Shown piece by piece: positions 9,475 through 18,697 of a stretch of DNA of 64,000 bases. The stretch's first letter is position 1. Every line of letters begins with the position of its first letter. The translations under genes and the position numbers were made by a program. The notes under the pieces were generated by a model. That model saw nothing but the letters and a program-made list of their open reading frames with translations, was not told the DNA's origin and did no database searches. This DNA comes from Paenibacillus sp. FSL H8-0537 (lineage in GTDB: Bacteria > Bacillota > Bacilli > Paenibacillales > Paenibacillaceae), in assembly GCF_038051995.1 (NCBI RefSeq), contig NZ_CP150290.1, positions 4,330,001 to 4,394,000 on the forward strand, written 5' to 3'.

Positions 9475-10044
9475 TCATAATATAGATGGCGAAAAACGAG
9501 CATGGCCCGAAACCGTGTAATCAAAATAACCTTCTAAACGAAGCAGCTTTTCTTTCGCCTGCAAGCCTCCACTGTACCCCGTCAATGTGCCGTTCTTCCC
9601 GATAACACGGTGACATGGAATGACAATAGGAATCGGATTGGCCCCGTTGGCGCTTCCCACTGCGCGTGTGGCCTGGGGATTATTTATCATCTTCGCAATA
9701 TCAAAATAACTGCGGCTTTGCCCATATGGAATCTTCATCAGCGCTGTCCAAACAGAAATCTGAAAATTAGTCCCCTGTAAATCAAGAGGGATCTCGAATG
9801 ACGTGCTTTCCCCCTCACAATAGGACTGCAGCTGTTCCAGATATGGAGAAAGTCTGCTCTGATGTTCTATCAGCTTCGCATTAGGAAACTTCTTGCCGAC
9901 CCATTGCTTCAGGTTCATATGGGTGTCATCCGGCAACGCGATTAGACATAACCCTCGCTCGGTCGCCGCTACCTGCAGCGGTATGCCACTAAACAGGGAA
10001 TGGGTAAAGGTTGTCCAGTAAATTTCTGTTTGCGCCCCCTTCAT
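9475..10044 (-). CDS. ogt: methylated-DNA--protein-cysteine methyltransferase
   Basis: The 189-residue protein carries the active-site motif IPCHRVIG, with the acceptor Cys, followed by GYSGGLQAKEKLLRLEG, diagnostic of O6-alkylguanine-DNA alkyltransferases. It transfers the alkyl group from O6-alkylguanine in DNA to its own cysteine in a suicide reaction. It sits 3 bp after the luciferase-like gene on the same strand, so the two are co-transcribed, although no functional link is evident. The length matches the Ogt/AdaB class. Confidence 0.92.
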   Translation of the reverse strand: MKGAQTEIYWTTFTHSLFSGIPLQVAATERGLCLIALPDDTHMNLKQWVGKKFPNAKLIEHQSRLSPYLEQLQSYCEGESTSFEIPLDLQGTNFQISVWTALMKIPYGQSRSYFDIAKMINNPQATRAVGSANGANPIPIVIPCHRVIGKNGTLTGYSGGLQAKEKLLRLEGYFDYTVSGHARFSPSIL

Positions 10045-10047
10045 CCT

Positions 10048-11118
10048 CTACCACCCAGTAAACAGCGGCTTCGGCCCAGCATGCGTAGGGAAAAGCGGCA
10101 ATACTTCCTCTGCCAGCTCCTGAATGACTTCGGCAGGCGGCCGGCTCGAAAATTGGATGCCGAGCGCAGCATGATTGACCCCCATTGCCTGCCATTCCTC
10201 CAACAGCTGAATCAGGCCTGCACGCCCTGTACGCAATATGTATCCGCCGCGAAGCGGGGTTCGAGGATAATCAACATCTTCCACAAGATCAATCCATTCG
10301 TTGGTCATATGCGGCTTGAATATGCCGCCGGGGATTTTTTCCCGCCAAGCATTGATCTTACGGCCGAGCATTCGTGGACCTGCCTCATTTGCCGTCGCTT
10401 CGGGATAAGTGAGCCAGCCGTCGCTGTGCTCCGCAATCCAATCAAGAGACTGCCTGCTTGAACCCGTCACGATAAGTGGAATACCGCCAGCGATAGGCTT
10501 AGGGAGCAATTCAAGCCCCTCCATTCTACCAAGCGAAGATTGGATTTCAGGACTTCTCTGATGGATCAGCTCACGAAAAAACTGTACCGTCTCCCGGAAA
10601 CGTCCATCTCGATGATCCGCATCTAGTCCATAAGCTGGAAACTCAGCGGCACGGTCTCCGGAAGCAATCCCTAACACAAGCCGCCCGCCAGAAAGCACAT
10701 CTATGGATGCGGCCGCCTTGGCCAAATCAATGGGATGGCGAAGCGTGAAGACCGCGCTTCCTGTTACCAAGGATATGTTTTTTGTCCTTGCAGCAAGATA
10801 GGCCAGATAAACGAATGGATCGAATACTTGCCCTGCATCCCGGAAGCCGGGGTCAAATAGCGGGACATCCCGTACCCAGACGGCAGCAAAATTGCTTTGA
10901 TCCATCTTTTCAACTAGATCAGCTTGGCCCTGTAAAACATCCATCTGACCTGTATAAAATTTAAGCGGCAAAAATAATCCGATTGTCAATTTGTCTGGGG
11001 CAAACATCCGGCGGAAACCCGGGTGGTCATTAAAGGCCTTCATCGCCAAGGCTGACTCGTGGCCTGTATCTATTTTTTCTTTGGAGCCTATTTCATTGGA
11101 GCCTATTTGTTTGTTCAA
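10048..11118 (-). CDS. LLM-class flavin-dependent oxidoreductase
   Basis: The product (about 356 residues) is a bacterial-luciferase-like TIM barrel. It shows FAAVWVRDVPLFDPGF, a GSAVFTLRHPIDLAKAAASIDVLSGGRLVLGI stretch typical of the family, and VTGSSRQSLDWIAEHSDGW. Such enzymes use FMNH2 or F420 and oxygen; the substrate is unknown. I place the start at TTG 11118 because AGGAGG lies seven bases before it. An upstream TTG at 11139 would put that Shine-Dalgarno sequence inside the gene. It is divergent from the MocR gene and upstream of ogt. Confidence 0.85.
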   Translation of the reverse strand: MNKQIGSNEIGSKEKIDTGHESALAMKAFNDHPGFRRMFAPDKLTIGLFLPLKFYTGQMDVLQGQADLVEKMDQSNFAAVWVRDVPLFDPGFRDAGQVFDPFVYLAYLAARTKNISLVTGSAVFTLRHPIDLAKAAASIDVLSGGRLVLGIASGDRAAEFPAYGLDADHRDGRFRETVQFFRELIHQRSPEIQSSLGRMEGLELLPKPIAGGIPLIVTGSSRQSLDWIAEHSDGWLTYPEATANEAGPRMLGRKINAWREKIPGGIFKPHMTNEWIDLVEDVDYPRTPLRGGYILRTGRAGLIQLLEEWQAMGVNHAALGIQFSSRPPAEVIQELAEEVLPLFPTHAGPKPLFTGW

Positions 11119-11212
11119 TTGATTCTCCTCCTCAAGCAATCATGTTCCATCCATCCTTCTGGCATTCATCCAAATTCGACTGACTGGAAGTGATATAATT
11201 GTATTGATCAAT

Positions 11213-11256
11213 TGACCCCATAAGTAGTGACAAAACTAAACTAGTTTATAGGGTCA
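11213..11256. promoter_or_regulatory. candidate MocR operator half-sites
   Basis: TGACCCCATAA (11213-11223) and TTATAGGGTCA (11246-11256) form an inverted repeat with one mismatch in the 162-bp spacer between the luciferase-like gene and the MocR gene. MocR proteins bind such paired sites; the assignment is inferred. Confidence 0.5.
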
Positions 11257-11280
11257 GTTATGATGGCGAGGAGGATATGA

Positions 11281-12711
11281 ATGATCGATTTGACGGTATT
11301 GTTGAACAGAGAGTCTGGAGAGGCGTTATACTCCCAGCTTTATCAATATATTAAGCAAGAAATTTTGAGAGGAAAGCTGGCCGCTGAGACACGGCTGCCT
11401 TCTATTCGGTCGCTGGCTGCCCACCTCCATATTAGCCGCAATACGGTGGATTTGGCCTATCAGCAGCTGTTAGCCGAAGGTTATGTTCAAAGCAGGCCAA
11501 GGAGCGGCTTATACGTTATTGATCTGGAGCTGGAGTCGTTGCCTTTGTCGCATCAAATAAATAAGATGGGGTTGAAAAATAGGGCACAGGTTAGCTCGGC
11601 GATCCGATATGATTTTCGCTATGGCGATGTTGATGCTGCGCATTTTCCGTTTGCCACTTGGCGAAAGCTATCCAATCTAAGCTTGCACCATGATCAACAG
11701 GACTTGTGTTCATATGGCGATCCGCTTGGAGAACCTGGGCTTCGAGAAGAAATCGCCACATATTTGCACGGCTCCAGGGGAGTCAATTGCACACCTGAGC
11801 AAATTATGATTGGAGCTGGTGTGCAGTATCTGCTTGGCGTGCTATCCCGCTTAATAGGTGGGGCAAGCAACGACAACAGCAACGGCATGGCAATGGAAGA
11901 GCCGGGATATGACGGAGTGAGGACGATTTTTGCGCATCATGGTTTTCACATCCACCCTATTCCGCTAGAAACGGATGGGCTGAATATACAGAAGCTTTAT
12001 GAAAGCAAATCCCGCATCGTGTACATGACGCCGTCCCACCAGTTCCCCTATGGAATGGTCATGCCGCTCCCCAAAAGAATGCAATTGCTGAAATGGGCAG
12101 CCGACCAGAATGGGATTATCATCGAGGACGATTACGATAGCGAATTCAGATATGTCAGCAAACCCATACCGTCCCTGCAGAGCCTCGATACCCATCATCG
12201 CACGGTTTACCTGGGGACTTTTTCAAAATGCCTGCTCCCTTCCCTGCGCATCGCCTACATGGTACTGCCTCAGGAGCTAATAGAGCTGCACGGTGAGCAA
12301 AACTACCCATTGTATGACCAAACGGTATCACGTTTTCACCAGAAAACGTTGGAGCTGTTTATGAAAAATGGACATTGGGAAGCCCACATTCGCCGGATGC
12401 GCCATGTATACCGAGAGAAGCAATTCACGCTGATTTCAACGCTTCAGCAAGTAATGGGCGCTCAAGTAACCATAATCGGCCAGGATGCCGGACTTCATAT
12501 TTTATTGCGTGTACATAATGGAATGGATGAACATCAGTTGATTGCTACTGCGGAGGAGGAAGGCGTCAGCGTCTACCCTGTATCTCCCTTTTGGGCAGAG
12601 CGGGCTGATGCAGAGAAATCCATGGTGCAGATCGGATTCGGCGGTTTGAGCAAGGAGGATATTATAGAGGGAGTTCATGCGCTATACCATGCTTGGTTTG
12701 GTTCGACATGA
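11281..12711 (+). CDS. MocR-type GntR/aminotransferase transcriptional regulator
   Basis: The 476-residue protein has an N-terminal GntR winged helix (ALYSQLYQYIKQEILRGKL, IRSLAAHLHISRNTVDLAYQQL) fused to a fold-type I aminotransferase domain. The PLP lysine lies in GTFSKCLLPSLRIAYMV, and the cofactor-binding DDYDSEFRY motif is present. MocR/PdxR proteins sense PLP or amino-acid adducts. The divergent luciferase-like/ogt pair is a plausible target. The start follows AGGAGGAT. Closest functional models are PdxR and GabR, but no pdx or gab genes lie nearby. Confidence 0.9.
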   Translation: MIDLTVLLNRESGEALYSQLYQYIKQEILRGKLAAETRLPSIRSLAAHLHISRNTVDLAYQQLLAEGYVQSRPRSGLYVIDLELESLPLSHQINKMGLKNRAQVSSAIRYDFRYGDVDAAHFPFATWRKLSNLSLHHDQQDLCSYGDPLGEPGLREEIATYLHGSRGVNCTPEQIMIGAGVQYLLGVLSRLIGGASNDNSNGMAMEEPGYDGVRTIFAHHGFHIHPIPLETDGLNIQKLYESKSRIVYMTPSHQFPYGMVMPLPKRMQLLKWAADQNGIIIEDDYDSEFRYVSKPIPSLQSLDTHHRTVYLGTFSKCLLPSLRIAYMVLPQELIELHGEQNYPLYDQTVSRFHQKTLELFMKNGHWEAHIRRMRHVYREKQFTLISTLQQVMGAQVTIIGQDAGLHILLRVHNGMDEHQLIATAEEEGVSVYPVSPFWAERADAEKSMVQIGFGGLSKEDIIEGVHALYHAWFGST

Positions 12712-12778
12712 GCAAGTAAAATAAAATGGGAAATGCTATACTATCCTTAATCAGGATTTCACATGAGGATGGTGTTTT

Positions 12779-13729
12779 GTGCTTCGAACAATTGCTGTAA
12801 CCAATGACTTGAAAGTGATAACGGATATTTCCATAACTGACCTTACTAATTCAAACATTAAATGGTTTTGGGTTGATTTTAATTCTCCAACAGAAGAAGA
12901 AACAAAGCTTTTGGAAACTTTTTTCCATTTTCACCCCTTAGCAATTGAAGATTGTCTGCACTTTTTACAGCGTCCAAAATTAGACCATTATGATGCTGAC
13001 CACTTTTTTGTACTGCACTCAATTGACCAAAAAACTTTGCAAGCTGAAGAAATTGATTTGTTTATAGGCATAAACTTCGTGGTTTCATTCCATTTATCCA
13101 ATTGCAGAGAGGTAGATGAAGCATGGAGCCGCATAATTGAACATAAAAGTTTATCCGAGAAAGGTCATATTTTTGTTGCTTATTCAATCATGGATAAATT
13201 GGTTGACAATTACTTTCCAACTTTGTATCAAATAGAAGACCAATTAAATGAAATTGAAGACAATGTTAAAAATGAAAGCGTTGAAAAATTAATGGATACC
13301 ATTTTCGATATCCGCTCTGATTTGCTCAAACTCAGAAAAACCGTTTTACCTATGAGGGAGCTTCTTTACCGAGTAATTAATTCTGAGAAAATTGATGGAA
13401 TAAAAGAACAAGTCGTTTACTTTACCGATATTTACGACCATTTGCTGAAGCTTTCCGAAATGATTGAATCTAATCGAGAAATGACCGCAGATATGAGGGA
13501 CAGCTATATTTCAATAAATGCAAACAGAATGAATAAGATAATGAAGACACTAACCGTTATGACATCCATATTTATTCCCTTAACCTTCATTGCGAGCATT
13601 TATGGAATGAATTTTGAGTATATGCCAGAACTTACTTGGCGTTGGGGTTATTTTGGGGTCTTATGGGTTTTGTTGGGAGTTGGGTCTATCATGATTTTCT
13701 GGTTATGGCGCAAGGGCTGGTTTAAATAG
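12779..13729 (+). CDS. corA: CorA-family magnesium/cobalt transporter
   Basis: The 316-residue protein has a long acidic, coiled N-terminal cytoplasmic domain and two C-terminal membrane helices. The pore signature GMN lies in IYGMNFEYMPEL, between helix 1 (TSIFIPLTFIASIYGMNF) and helix 2. This is the defining motif of pentameric CorA channels for Mg2+. The start is GTG. Its codon use is visibly more AT-rich than its neighbours (many AAT, ATT, TTA), which suggests recent transfer or a different history. Confidence 0.92.
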   Translation: MLRTIAVTNDLKVITDISITDLTNSNIKWFWVDFNSPTEEETKLLETFFHFHPLAIEDCLHFLQRPKLDHYDADHFFVLHSIDQKTLQAEEIDLFIGINFVVSFHLSNCREVDEAWSRIIEHKSLSEKGHIFVAYSIMDKLVDNYFPTLYQIEDQLNEIEDNVKNESVEKLMDTIFDIRSDLLKLRKTVLPMRELLYRVINSEKIDGIKEQVVYFTDIYDHLLKLSEMIESNREMTADMRDSYISINANRMNKIMKTLTVMTSIFIPLTFIASIYGMNFEYMPELTWRWGYFGVLWVLLGVGSIMIFWLWRKGWFK

Positions 13730-13780
13730 ATTAATGTATAAAAGCCGATATCCTGTTTCATTATAATGATCACCGTTGCC

Positions 13781-13846
13781 AAAGCCTACGCAACCAGCAC
13801 GCACCGATTGAGTATCGGCACGCGCTGGTTGCGTAGGCTTTTTATA
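13781..13846. terminator. long bipartite hairpin terminator after corA
   Basis: An 18-bp perfect outer stem (AAAGCCTACGCAACCAGC at 13781-13798 and its complement at 13824-13841) encloses a second hairpin CCGAT-TGAGT-ATCGG. T-rich sequence follows on the plus strand. It separates corA from the convergent glycan cluster and could stop transcription from both sides. Confidence 0.8.
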
Positions 13847-13868
13847 AAGTTTCACTGCCCCTTTTCAA

Positions 13869-14690
13869 TCAAAAATGCGACTTGAATCCAATCCTTCTCC
13901 TTCTTAACTGCGATAATGAGCCTGCGCATGTTTTCGCTCCTCTTAAGTTTATGCCCGGCTTTTTATTAGTGGCATAACGCCGGTAGCGGGAGCCGCAAGC
14001 GGTTATCTGTTTGCTCTGGCTAATTAACTTGCGGTCACTGATTTTCCATGTATGGCTGTCTTTCTGCGCCCGGCGTCTGGTTACGTAATGAAAGCAGTCT
14101 GTTGAATAAACATTGTAGCCTTTACGCTTGCAGCGCCTTAAAAATCCAACGGTCTCCCCTAGTGATACAGGTCTAAACCGGACCTTATTAAAAATCTTTT
14201 TGCTGCACAGCAATGTGGCACCCGCAATTTGCTCCACATATCTGTTCTGTTCCTTCGGATGACGCAGGAGCAGCCGGGAGCTGGATTCAAGATAGATAAG
14301 ACAAGCTCTTTTTCCTACAATATCTGTTTTGGACTTCCTTAATGCATGCATCATAGTGTTCAAGTAAAACGGGGAATAATAGTCGTCATCATCAAATCTG
14401 GAAATATATGCATGGTTAGCTTTGATTATCGCATAATTCAGACAATATCCGAGTGATTTTTTTTCAGGAAGCTGGTAAAGGAGGATGTCCTTACGCTGTT
14501 TGTATTTTCTTAAATAGTTCTTCAAATTCATGGAGTCCTTGTTCAGAACTACAATCAGCTCTTTGGATTTATACCGCTGCCGCTTATAATTGGCCATTAG
14601 TCGTTTAAAATGCTCCGGACGATTCGTACAGGTAATAATACTTACAGCGTCAGATTGATTGGCCCGCTTTGATTTGGCTGCTGTCTTCAA
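13869..14690 (-). CDS. GT2-like glycosyltransferase
   Basis: The product (about 273 residues) has a GT-A fold: VSIITCTNRPEHFKRLMANY at the nucleotide-sugar-binding start, the acidic DXD-type motif FDDDDYYSPFYL, and GATLLCSKKIF. I choose TTG 14690, behind AGGAG, because it overlaps the deacetylase stop in a TTGA junction. The longer reading frame back to 14825 lies wholly inside the deacetylase gene. It is the last gene of the CgeB/deacetylase operon and probably adds a sugar to the same surface glycan. The C-terminus is basic and unusual (RRRRIGFKSHF). Confidence 0.8.
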   Translation of the reverse strand: MKTAAKSKRANQSDAVSIITCTNRPEHFKRLMANYKRQRYKSKELIVVLNKDSMNLKNYLRKYKQRKDILLYQLPEKKSLGYCLNYAIIKANHAYISRFDDDDYYSPFYLNTMMHALRKSKTDIVGKRACLIYLESSSRLLLRHPKEQNRYVEQIAGATLLCSKKIFNKVRFRPVSLGETVGFLRRCKRKGYNVYSTDCFHYVTRRRAQKDSHTWKISDRKLISQSKQITACGSRYRRYATNKKPGINLRGAKTCAGSLSQLRRRRIGFKSHF

Positions 14691-15331
14691 CGGTTCGCTC
14701 CTGATTTTCTGCGGCGTTTCTTTCCATGCAGCAGCTCGGTTACCGTTACAAAGCTGTAGCCTTTTTGACGCAGTCTCCTTACGATTATTGGTACAGACGC
14801 CAGGCTTTGGGTCCACGGGTCGCATGCATGCAGCAAAATAATGGAGCCGGCACGTGCATGCGGCACAACCCGCTTCACAATTTTGCTAATATCCTTCAGC
14901 TTCCAATCCAGAGAATCCACATCCCAGTGAACAATAGTCTGATTCATGGATTTTAGCTTGTAGATGACACGCTCATTCATGTCACCACCTGGTGTACGAA
15001 ACAAATTAGTGTTTTCACCTGTGGTTTGAAGAATGATTTTCTTGGCTGTTTTCACTTCCTGCTCAATCCATGAATTCGTATGCTTCCTGTAATCCTGATG
15101 CCGGTATCCATGAGAAGCAATCTCGTATCCCTTTTGACGAATCTGCCTGGCAATATCGGGATTTAATCCAGCCCATATGCCCGTAAGAAAAAATGTCGCT
15201 TTCCTTATACCGTTTCTTCGAAGGACGGACAGCATTCGCAGCGGCACTGCACGACCATTGGCAATATCAAATGTTAAAGCAATGACCTTTTTATTCATTG
15301 GAATGCGGCTCAGAACCCGGTCTGTACTCAT
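14687..15331 (-). CDS. PdaB-like polysaccharide deacetylase
   Basis: The 214-residue protein has a NodB homology domain: VIALTFDIANGR (motif 1), ASHGYRHQDY (metal-binding His pair), RTPGGDMN (motif 3) and VHWDVDSLDW (motif 4). Motif 1 reads TFDI rather than TFDD, so the usual metal-binding second Asp is missing. The same variant occurs in the sporulation protein PdaB family. There is no clear signal peptide. It lies 36 bp after a CgeB-like gene and overlaps the GT2 gene. Whether it is catalytically active is uncertain. Confidence 0.85.
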   Translation of the reverse strand: MSTDRVLSRIPMNKKVIALTFDIANGRAVPLRMLSVLRRNGIRKATFFLTGIWAGLNPDIARQIRQKGYEIASHGYRHQDYRKHTNSWIEQEVKTAKKIILQTTGENTNLFRTPGGDMNERVIYKLKSMNQTIVHWDVDSLDWKLKDISKIVKRVVPHARAGSIILLHACDPWTQSLASVPIIVRRLRQKGYSFVTVTELLHGKKRRRKSGANR

Positions 15332-15367
15332 ATCGGATGTATTCCTCCTTGAACTGCGGCTTTATAT

Positions 15368-16345
15368 TCAAAGGATTTTGTATTTTTTCAGCTGTTGAAT
15401 CATATACTGGGCGCGACGTTTATAATTATGCTTCAAAACGGTGCGCCTGCCTCGCTTGCGAATACGTTCACGATCTTTCGGATGCTTCATAAAGTATCGG
15501 ACAAGCTTTCGCGTTTGCTGCGCGGAGCGGGAGACAACAAGATCCCTCCCCGGTTTGAACAAACGGCGGATTTCAGGGGTATCACTGGTAATAAGGAAGC
15601 CGCCTGAACCGAGAATTTCATAGGTTCTTTGAGTGACCTGGGATAATTGGTTCTGAGGGCCAATTAAAATTTTGGCGGAATTATATACTTTGTGGGCGTC
15701 AGAGTAGGGCAAATAGCCATGTATCCAGCTGCGTGGAATACGTGCTCCGAGAATAGGCGTCATTTCATCCCACTGCCTTCCCCAAAAATCAACCCGGGTG
15801 CCGTCCTTCACTAAAGGACGAATGAGATGGTCAAGTGATTTGAGACGGAAATGTTGGGGATAGATCTTTAATATGCGGGAATATCCGTTGGCAACTACCC
15901 CTATATTACTTCTGAGATGCTTGACGATTTTACCTTCACGGTGTACTTTGCGGTGATAACCAAAATCCATATGGGCTGCCTTAATTCCTATTTTCTTATA
16001 TTCCTTAATCATAGAGCGGCAAATGGTAAAGACAAAATCAGGCTTGACTGTACGGACATAGGGAAGAGAAAAGGAATCGTGATGTGTGGGATCTTCAGTC
16101 GCCCAGTAAATATGTGGAATAGCTGTTGAACCGACAAATCTTTTAATCAACTGTTGTTTATGACCACTGTGTTCATTGGTCCAGCCCATGCTAATAATCA
16201 GATCAGGCTTGAACTGCCTGAGCAGACGGGGAAGCTTATTTCTAGTCAGTGGTCCCGAAACTTTCACAGTATGTCCTGCGTCCCGAAACCCATTGGGAAG
16301 ACCATGAATCCACATCGGATGGCTTTCTAGAAACAATACTTTCAT
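15368..16345 (-). CDS. CgeB-family glycosyltransferase (copy 1)
   Basis: The 325-residue protein resembles spore maturation protein CgeB and DUF3880-type GT1 enzymes. It has an N-terminal MKVLFLESHPMWIHGLP segment, a central IYWATEDPTHHDSFSLPYV, and a C-terminal nucleotide-sugar-binding motif TQRTYEILGSGGFLITSDTPE. It is clearly paralogous to the two other copies at 17007 and 18674. Its ATG overlaps the upstream deacetylase stop as TAATG. Expected role: sugar transfer onto the spore outer layer or another surface glycan. Confidence 0.85.
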   Translation of the reverse strand: MKVLFLESHPMWIHGLPNGFRDAGHTVKVSGPLTRNKLPRLLRQFKPDLIISMGWTNEHSGHKQQLIKRFVGSTAIPHIYWATEDPTHHDSFSLPYVRTVKPDFVFTICRSMIKEYKKIGIKAAHMDFGYHRKVHREGKIVKHLRSNIGVVANGYSRILKIYPQHFRLKSLDHLIRPLVKDGTRVDFWGRQWDEMTPILGARIPRSWIHGYLPYSDAHKVYNSAKILIGPQNQLSQVTQRTYEILGSGGFLITSDTPEIRRLFKPGRDLVVSRSAQQTRKLVRYFMKHPKDRERIRKRGRRTVLKHNYKRRAQYMIQQLKKYKIL

Positions 16346-17010
16346 TATTGACCCTCCGCGATTTGGTAATTGTAGGAGCTTTTTGAGAGCACATCAAAGC
16401 AAAAGCCTTGATTCTTTAACCCCCGGATAACTGCAGGCAAAGCAGCTAAGCTCGCATCAGAAAAATCGTGAAACAGGATAATACAATTCCGTTTCAGTCT
16501 GCTCTCATGAAGTATATTTCGGATTATTTGCCCCGAAGCAGGAGAAGGAGACGAAGAGTCTTGGGAATCAATTGTCCAGTCGAAATAACGGTACTTTCTT
16601 GAACGAAGTGCGGTTTTAATAGACATCATGGTCTTTGGGCCACCTATGGCATAGCCCAAACGGTTATTAGAGCCGCCGGGGAACCGGAACAATCGAGGTT
16701 TATTTCCAATAATACGGTGAAGAAAGCGTTCCATTCGATAAAAATCGGCGAAAAAGTCTTTCTTACTTTTATAAATTTTGGAATAGTCATGTGAATAGGT
16801 GTGGTTTCCTATACTGTGGCCGGACCTCACCATTTTCCTGTACATCCGGATACCGAAGGGGCTCTTATTGGCCAGCACAAAAAAAGTTCCTTTGATCTGG
16901 TGCTGTTTCAATATCTTCAATATTTGATCCGTGTTCTTGGAAGGACCATCATCAAAGGTTAAGTAAGCCACCTTGACCTTATCCTTTTTTTTATATGCAG
17001 AAGATTTCAC
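16345..17010 (-). CDS. polysaccharide deacetylase with canonical NodB motifs
   Basis: The 221-residue protein has the full NodB set: AYLTFDDGPS with both Asp residues, GNHTYSHDY with the metal His pair, RFPGGSNN, FDWTIDSQDSS and IILFHDF. It should remove N-acetyl groups from a glycan through a metal-dependent reaction. It starts with GTG in a four-base GTGA overlap with the preceding CgeB-like gene, behind AAGGAGGAGGGG. No signal peptide is visible, which is odd for a peptidoglycan-acting enzyme and fits action on an intracellular or mother-cell-assembled glycan. Confidence 0.88.
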   Translation of the reverse strand: MKSSAYKKKDKVKVAYLTFDDGPSKNTDQILKILKQHQIKGTFFVLANKSPFGIRMYRKMVRSGHSIGNHTYSHDYSKIYKSKKDFFADFYRMERFLHRIIGNKPRLFRFPGGSNNRLGYAIGGPKTMMSIKTALRSRKYRYFDWTIDSQDSSSPSPASGQIIRNILHESRLKRNCIILFHDFSDASLAALPAVIRGLKNQGFCFDVLSKSSYNYQIAEGQ

Positions 17011-17987
17011 GGGATCAATCCCCTCCTCCTTAAGGTGGACAACATGAACCGGGCGCGTGTGGTGTAATTATACATGGCAATGGCCCGCCGTCCGTTTCTC
17101 CTGATTTTCTCCCTTTCGCTTGCATTATCCAAATAGAAACGAACCTTCCTTAAAGTCTCTTTCGGGCTCGAACTGACTGCCACGTCACGTCCCGGTTTCA
17201 AAATTTTTCTGACAGCAGGTGTATCATTCGTCAGGAAAAAGCCTTCTGAACCAAGCGTTTCGTAGGTTCTCTGCGTCAACATATCCGTATAGTTTTGCAA
17301 TCCCAGAACAATTTTGGCCGAGCTGAACACTTTATTCGCAGCTTTATATGGAATAGAACCTTTTATTGATTTCTTAGGAATCGAATATCCAAGAAAGGGC
17401 TTCATACGGGACCAATTCCGTCCGTAAAAGTCAATTCGGTAACCGTTCCTTAACAATGGACGCACCAGAATACGAATCGATTTATTGCGGTAAAGCTTCG
17501 GATATTTACGCAAAACATCAGGGTAGGCATTGGCAACAACGACAATATCCGCTTGATATTGCTTTTTCGCTTTGGTTCTGTAGTGTACTTTGGGATGAAA
17601 GGCATACTCCAGGTGTGCAGCAGGATAGCCGATCTTGTGGAATCGCTTGGCCGTTTTTGCCGAAATGGAAAAGGTGTAGTCCGGTTTCATGCGCCTAAGC
17701 AGCGGAAGGGTGAAGACCTCTGTAAAGTTAGGATCTTCTGTGGACCAATAGACAAGTGGAATTTTATATTGGGTAGCAAGGCTTCTCACTAAGCGCTGCT
17801 TGGTCGTGGTATGATCAGGCCCCCAGCCTACGGATACAAGCAGATCAGGTTTAAAAGACGACAACTGACGGATAAGCGTGCGTTTATGCACAGGGCCCGA
17901 TGCCCGCACCTGGTGTCCGAGGTCTCTTAAACCGTCAGGCAGCCCGTATGACCAAAGCTTTCCTCGTTCCAAAAACAATATTTTCAA
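17007..17987 (-). CDS. CgeB-family glycosyltransferase (copy 2)
   Basis: The 326-residue paralogue of copies 1 and 3 starts MKILFLERGKLWSYGLP, contains VYWSTEDPNFTEVFTLPLL in the middle, and ends with the sugar-binding region TQRTYETLGSEGFFLTNDTPA. It overlaps the deacetylase gene by four bases, so the two proteins are translationally coupled. The spacing to the divergent deacetylase at 18074 leaves about 85 bp for a promoter region. Confidence 0.85.
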   Translation of the reverse strand: MKILFLERGKLWSYGLPDGLRDLGHQVRASGPVHKRTLIRQLSSFKPDLLVSVGWGPDHTTTKQRLVRSLATQYKIPLVYWSTEDPNFTEVFTLPLLRRMKPDYTFSISAKTAKRFHKIGYPAAHLEYAFHPKVHYRTKAKKQYQADIVVVANAYPDVLRKYPKLYRNKSIRILVRPLLRNGYRIDFYGRNWSRMKPFLGYSIPKKSIKGSIPYKAANKVFSSAKIVLGLQNYTDMLTQRTYETLGSEGFFLTNDTPAVRKILKPGRDVAVSSSPKETLRKVRFYLDNASEREKIRRNGRRAIAMYNYTTRARFMLSTLRRRGLIP

Positions 17988-18073
17988 TTATATCCACCAT
18001 CCTGTAATAACAATGACAGTTGCATAATCAATTTTTCGCGGTTGACATATATATGTGGGAAAGGGGGCATTCG

Positions 18074-18697
18074 ATGAAGCCATTATTTGAAGCGGTATAT
18101 CGTGTCAATACGAAAAAGAAGCTCATAGCTCTGACATTTGATATTGGTTGGGGCAGCAGGGTACCTATACCTGTACTTGATGCACTGTCAGCGAATGAAG
18201 TGAAGAAGGCAACCTTTTTTCTATCCAGCCCGTGGGTATTAAAGTACCCCCGTTTAGCCCGGAAAATTAAAACAATGGGTTATGAAATCGGATCGCATGG
18301 ACAGCTTCATGAGAACTATACAGAGCACAGCAACAGGTGGATCACCCGTGAAGTGAAAGCAGCTGGTTCAGCTATACGTAGAGCTACAGGTGTAAAATGC
18401 CGGCTTATCCGTACACCGAATGGAGATATGAATCACCGTGTTACAAATCTGCTTGGATCACTAGGATACTATACGATCCACTGGAGTGTGGACTCCATGG
18501 ATTGGACGAATCCGGGAGTTCGCACGATAATCCGGAATTCTACCTTAAATGTAAAACCCGGTGACATTCTTCTGCTTCATGCAAGCGATTCGGCTAGGCA
18601 GACAACTAAGGCGCTTCCCTTTATCATCCAAAAGCTGCGAAGAAAAGGATTCGATTTTGTGACCGTATCGGAATTATTGAGCATGAGAGCTAAGTAA
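18074..18697 (+). CDS. PdaB-like polysaccharide deacetylase (plus strand)
   Basis: The 207-residue protein has NodB motifs LIALTFDIGWGS, GSHGQLHENY, RTPNGDMNHR and IHWSVDSMDW. As in the copy at 14687, motif 1 is TFDI. I choose ATG 18074 because AAAGGGGG lies eight bases before it; an ATG at 18020 has no such site. The gene is inverted relative to the rest of the cluster, and its last 24 bases overlap the 3' end of the third CgeB-like gene. Confidence 0.85.
   Translation: MKPLFEAVYRVNTKKKLIALTFDIGWGSRVPIPVLDALSANEVKKATFFLSSPWVLKYPRLARKIKTMGYEIGSHGQLHENYTEHSNRWITREVKAAGSAIRRATGVKCRLIRTPNGDMNHRVTNLLGSLGYYTIHWSVDSMDWTNPGVRTIIRNSTLNVKPGDILLLHASDSARQTTKALPFIIQKLRRKGFDFVTVSELLSMRAK

Noticed and set aside
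14691..14825. Longer start for the GT2 gene at 14825
   Set aside because: The added residues lie wholly inside the deacetylase gene in another frame, and TTG 14690 has a good ribosome site and a TTGA junction.
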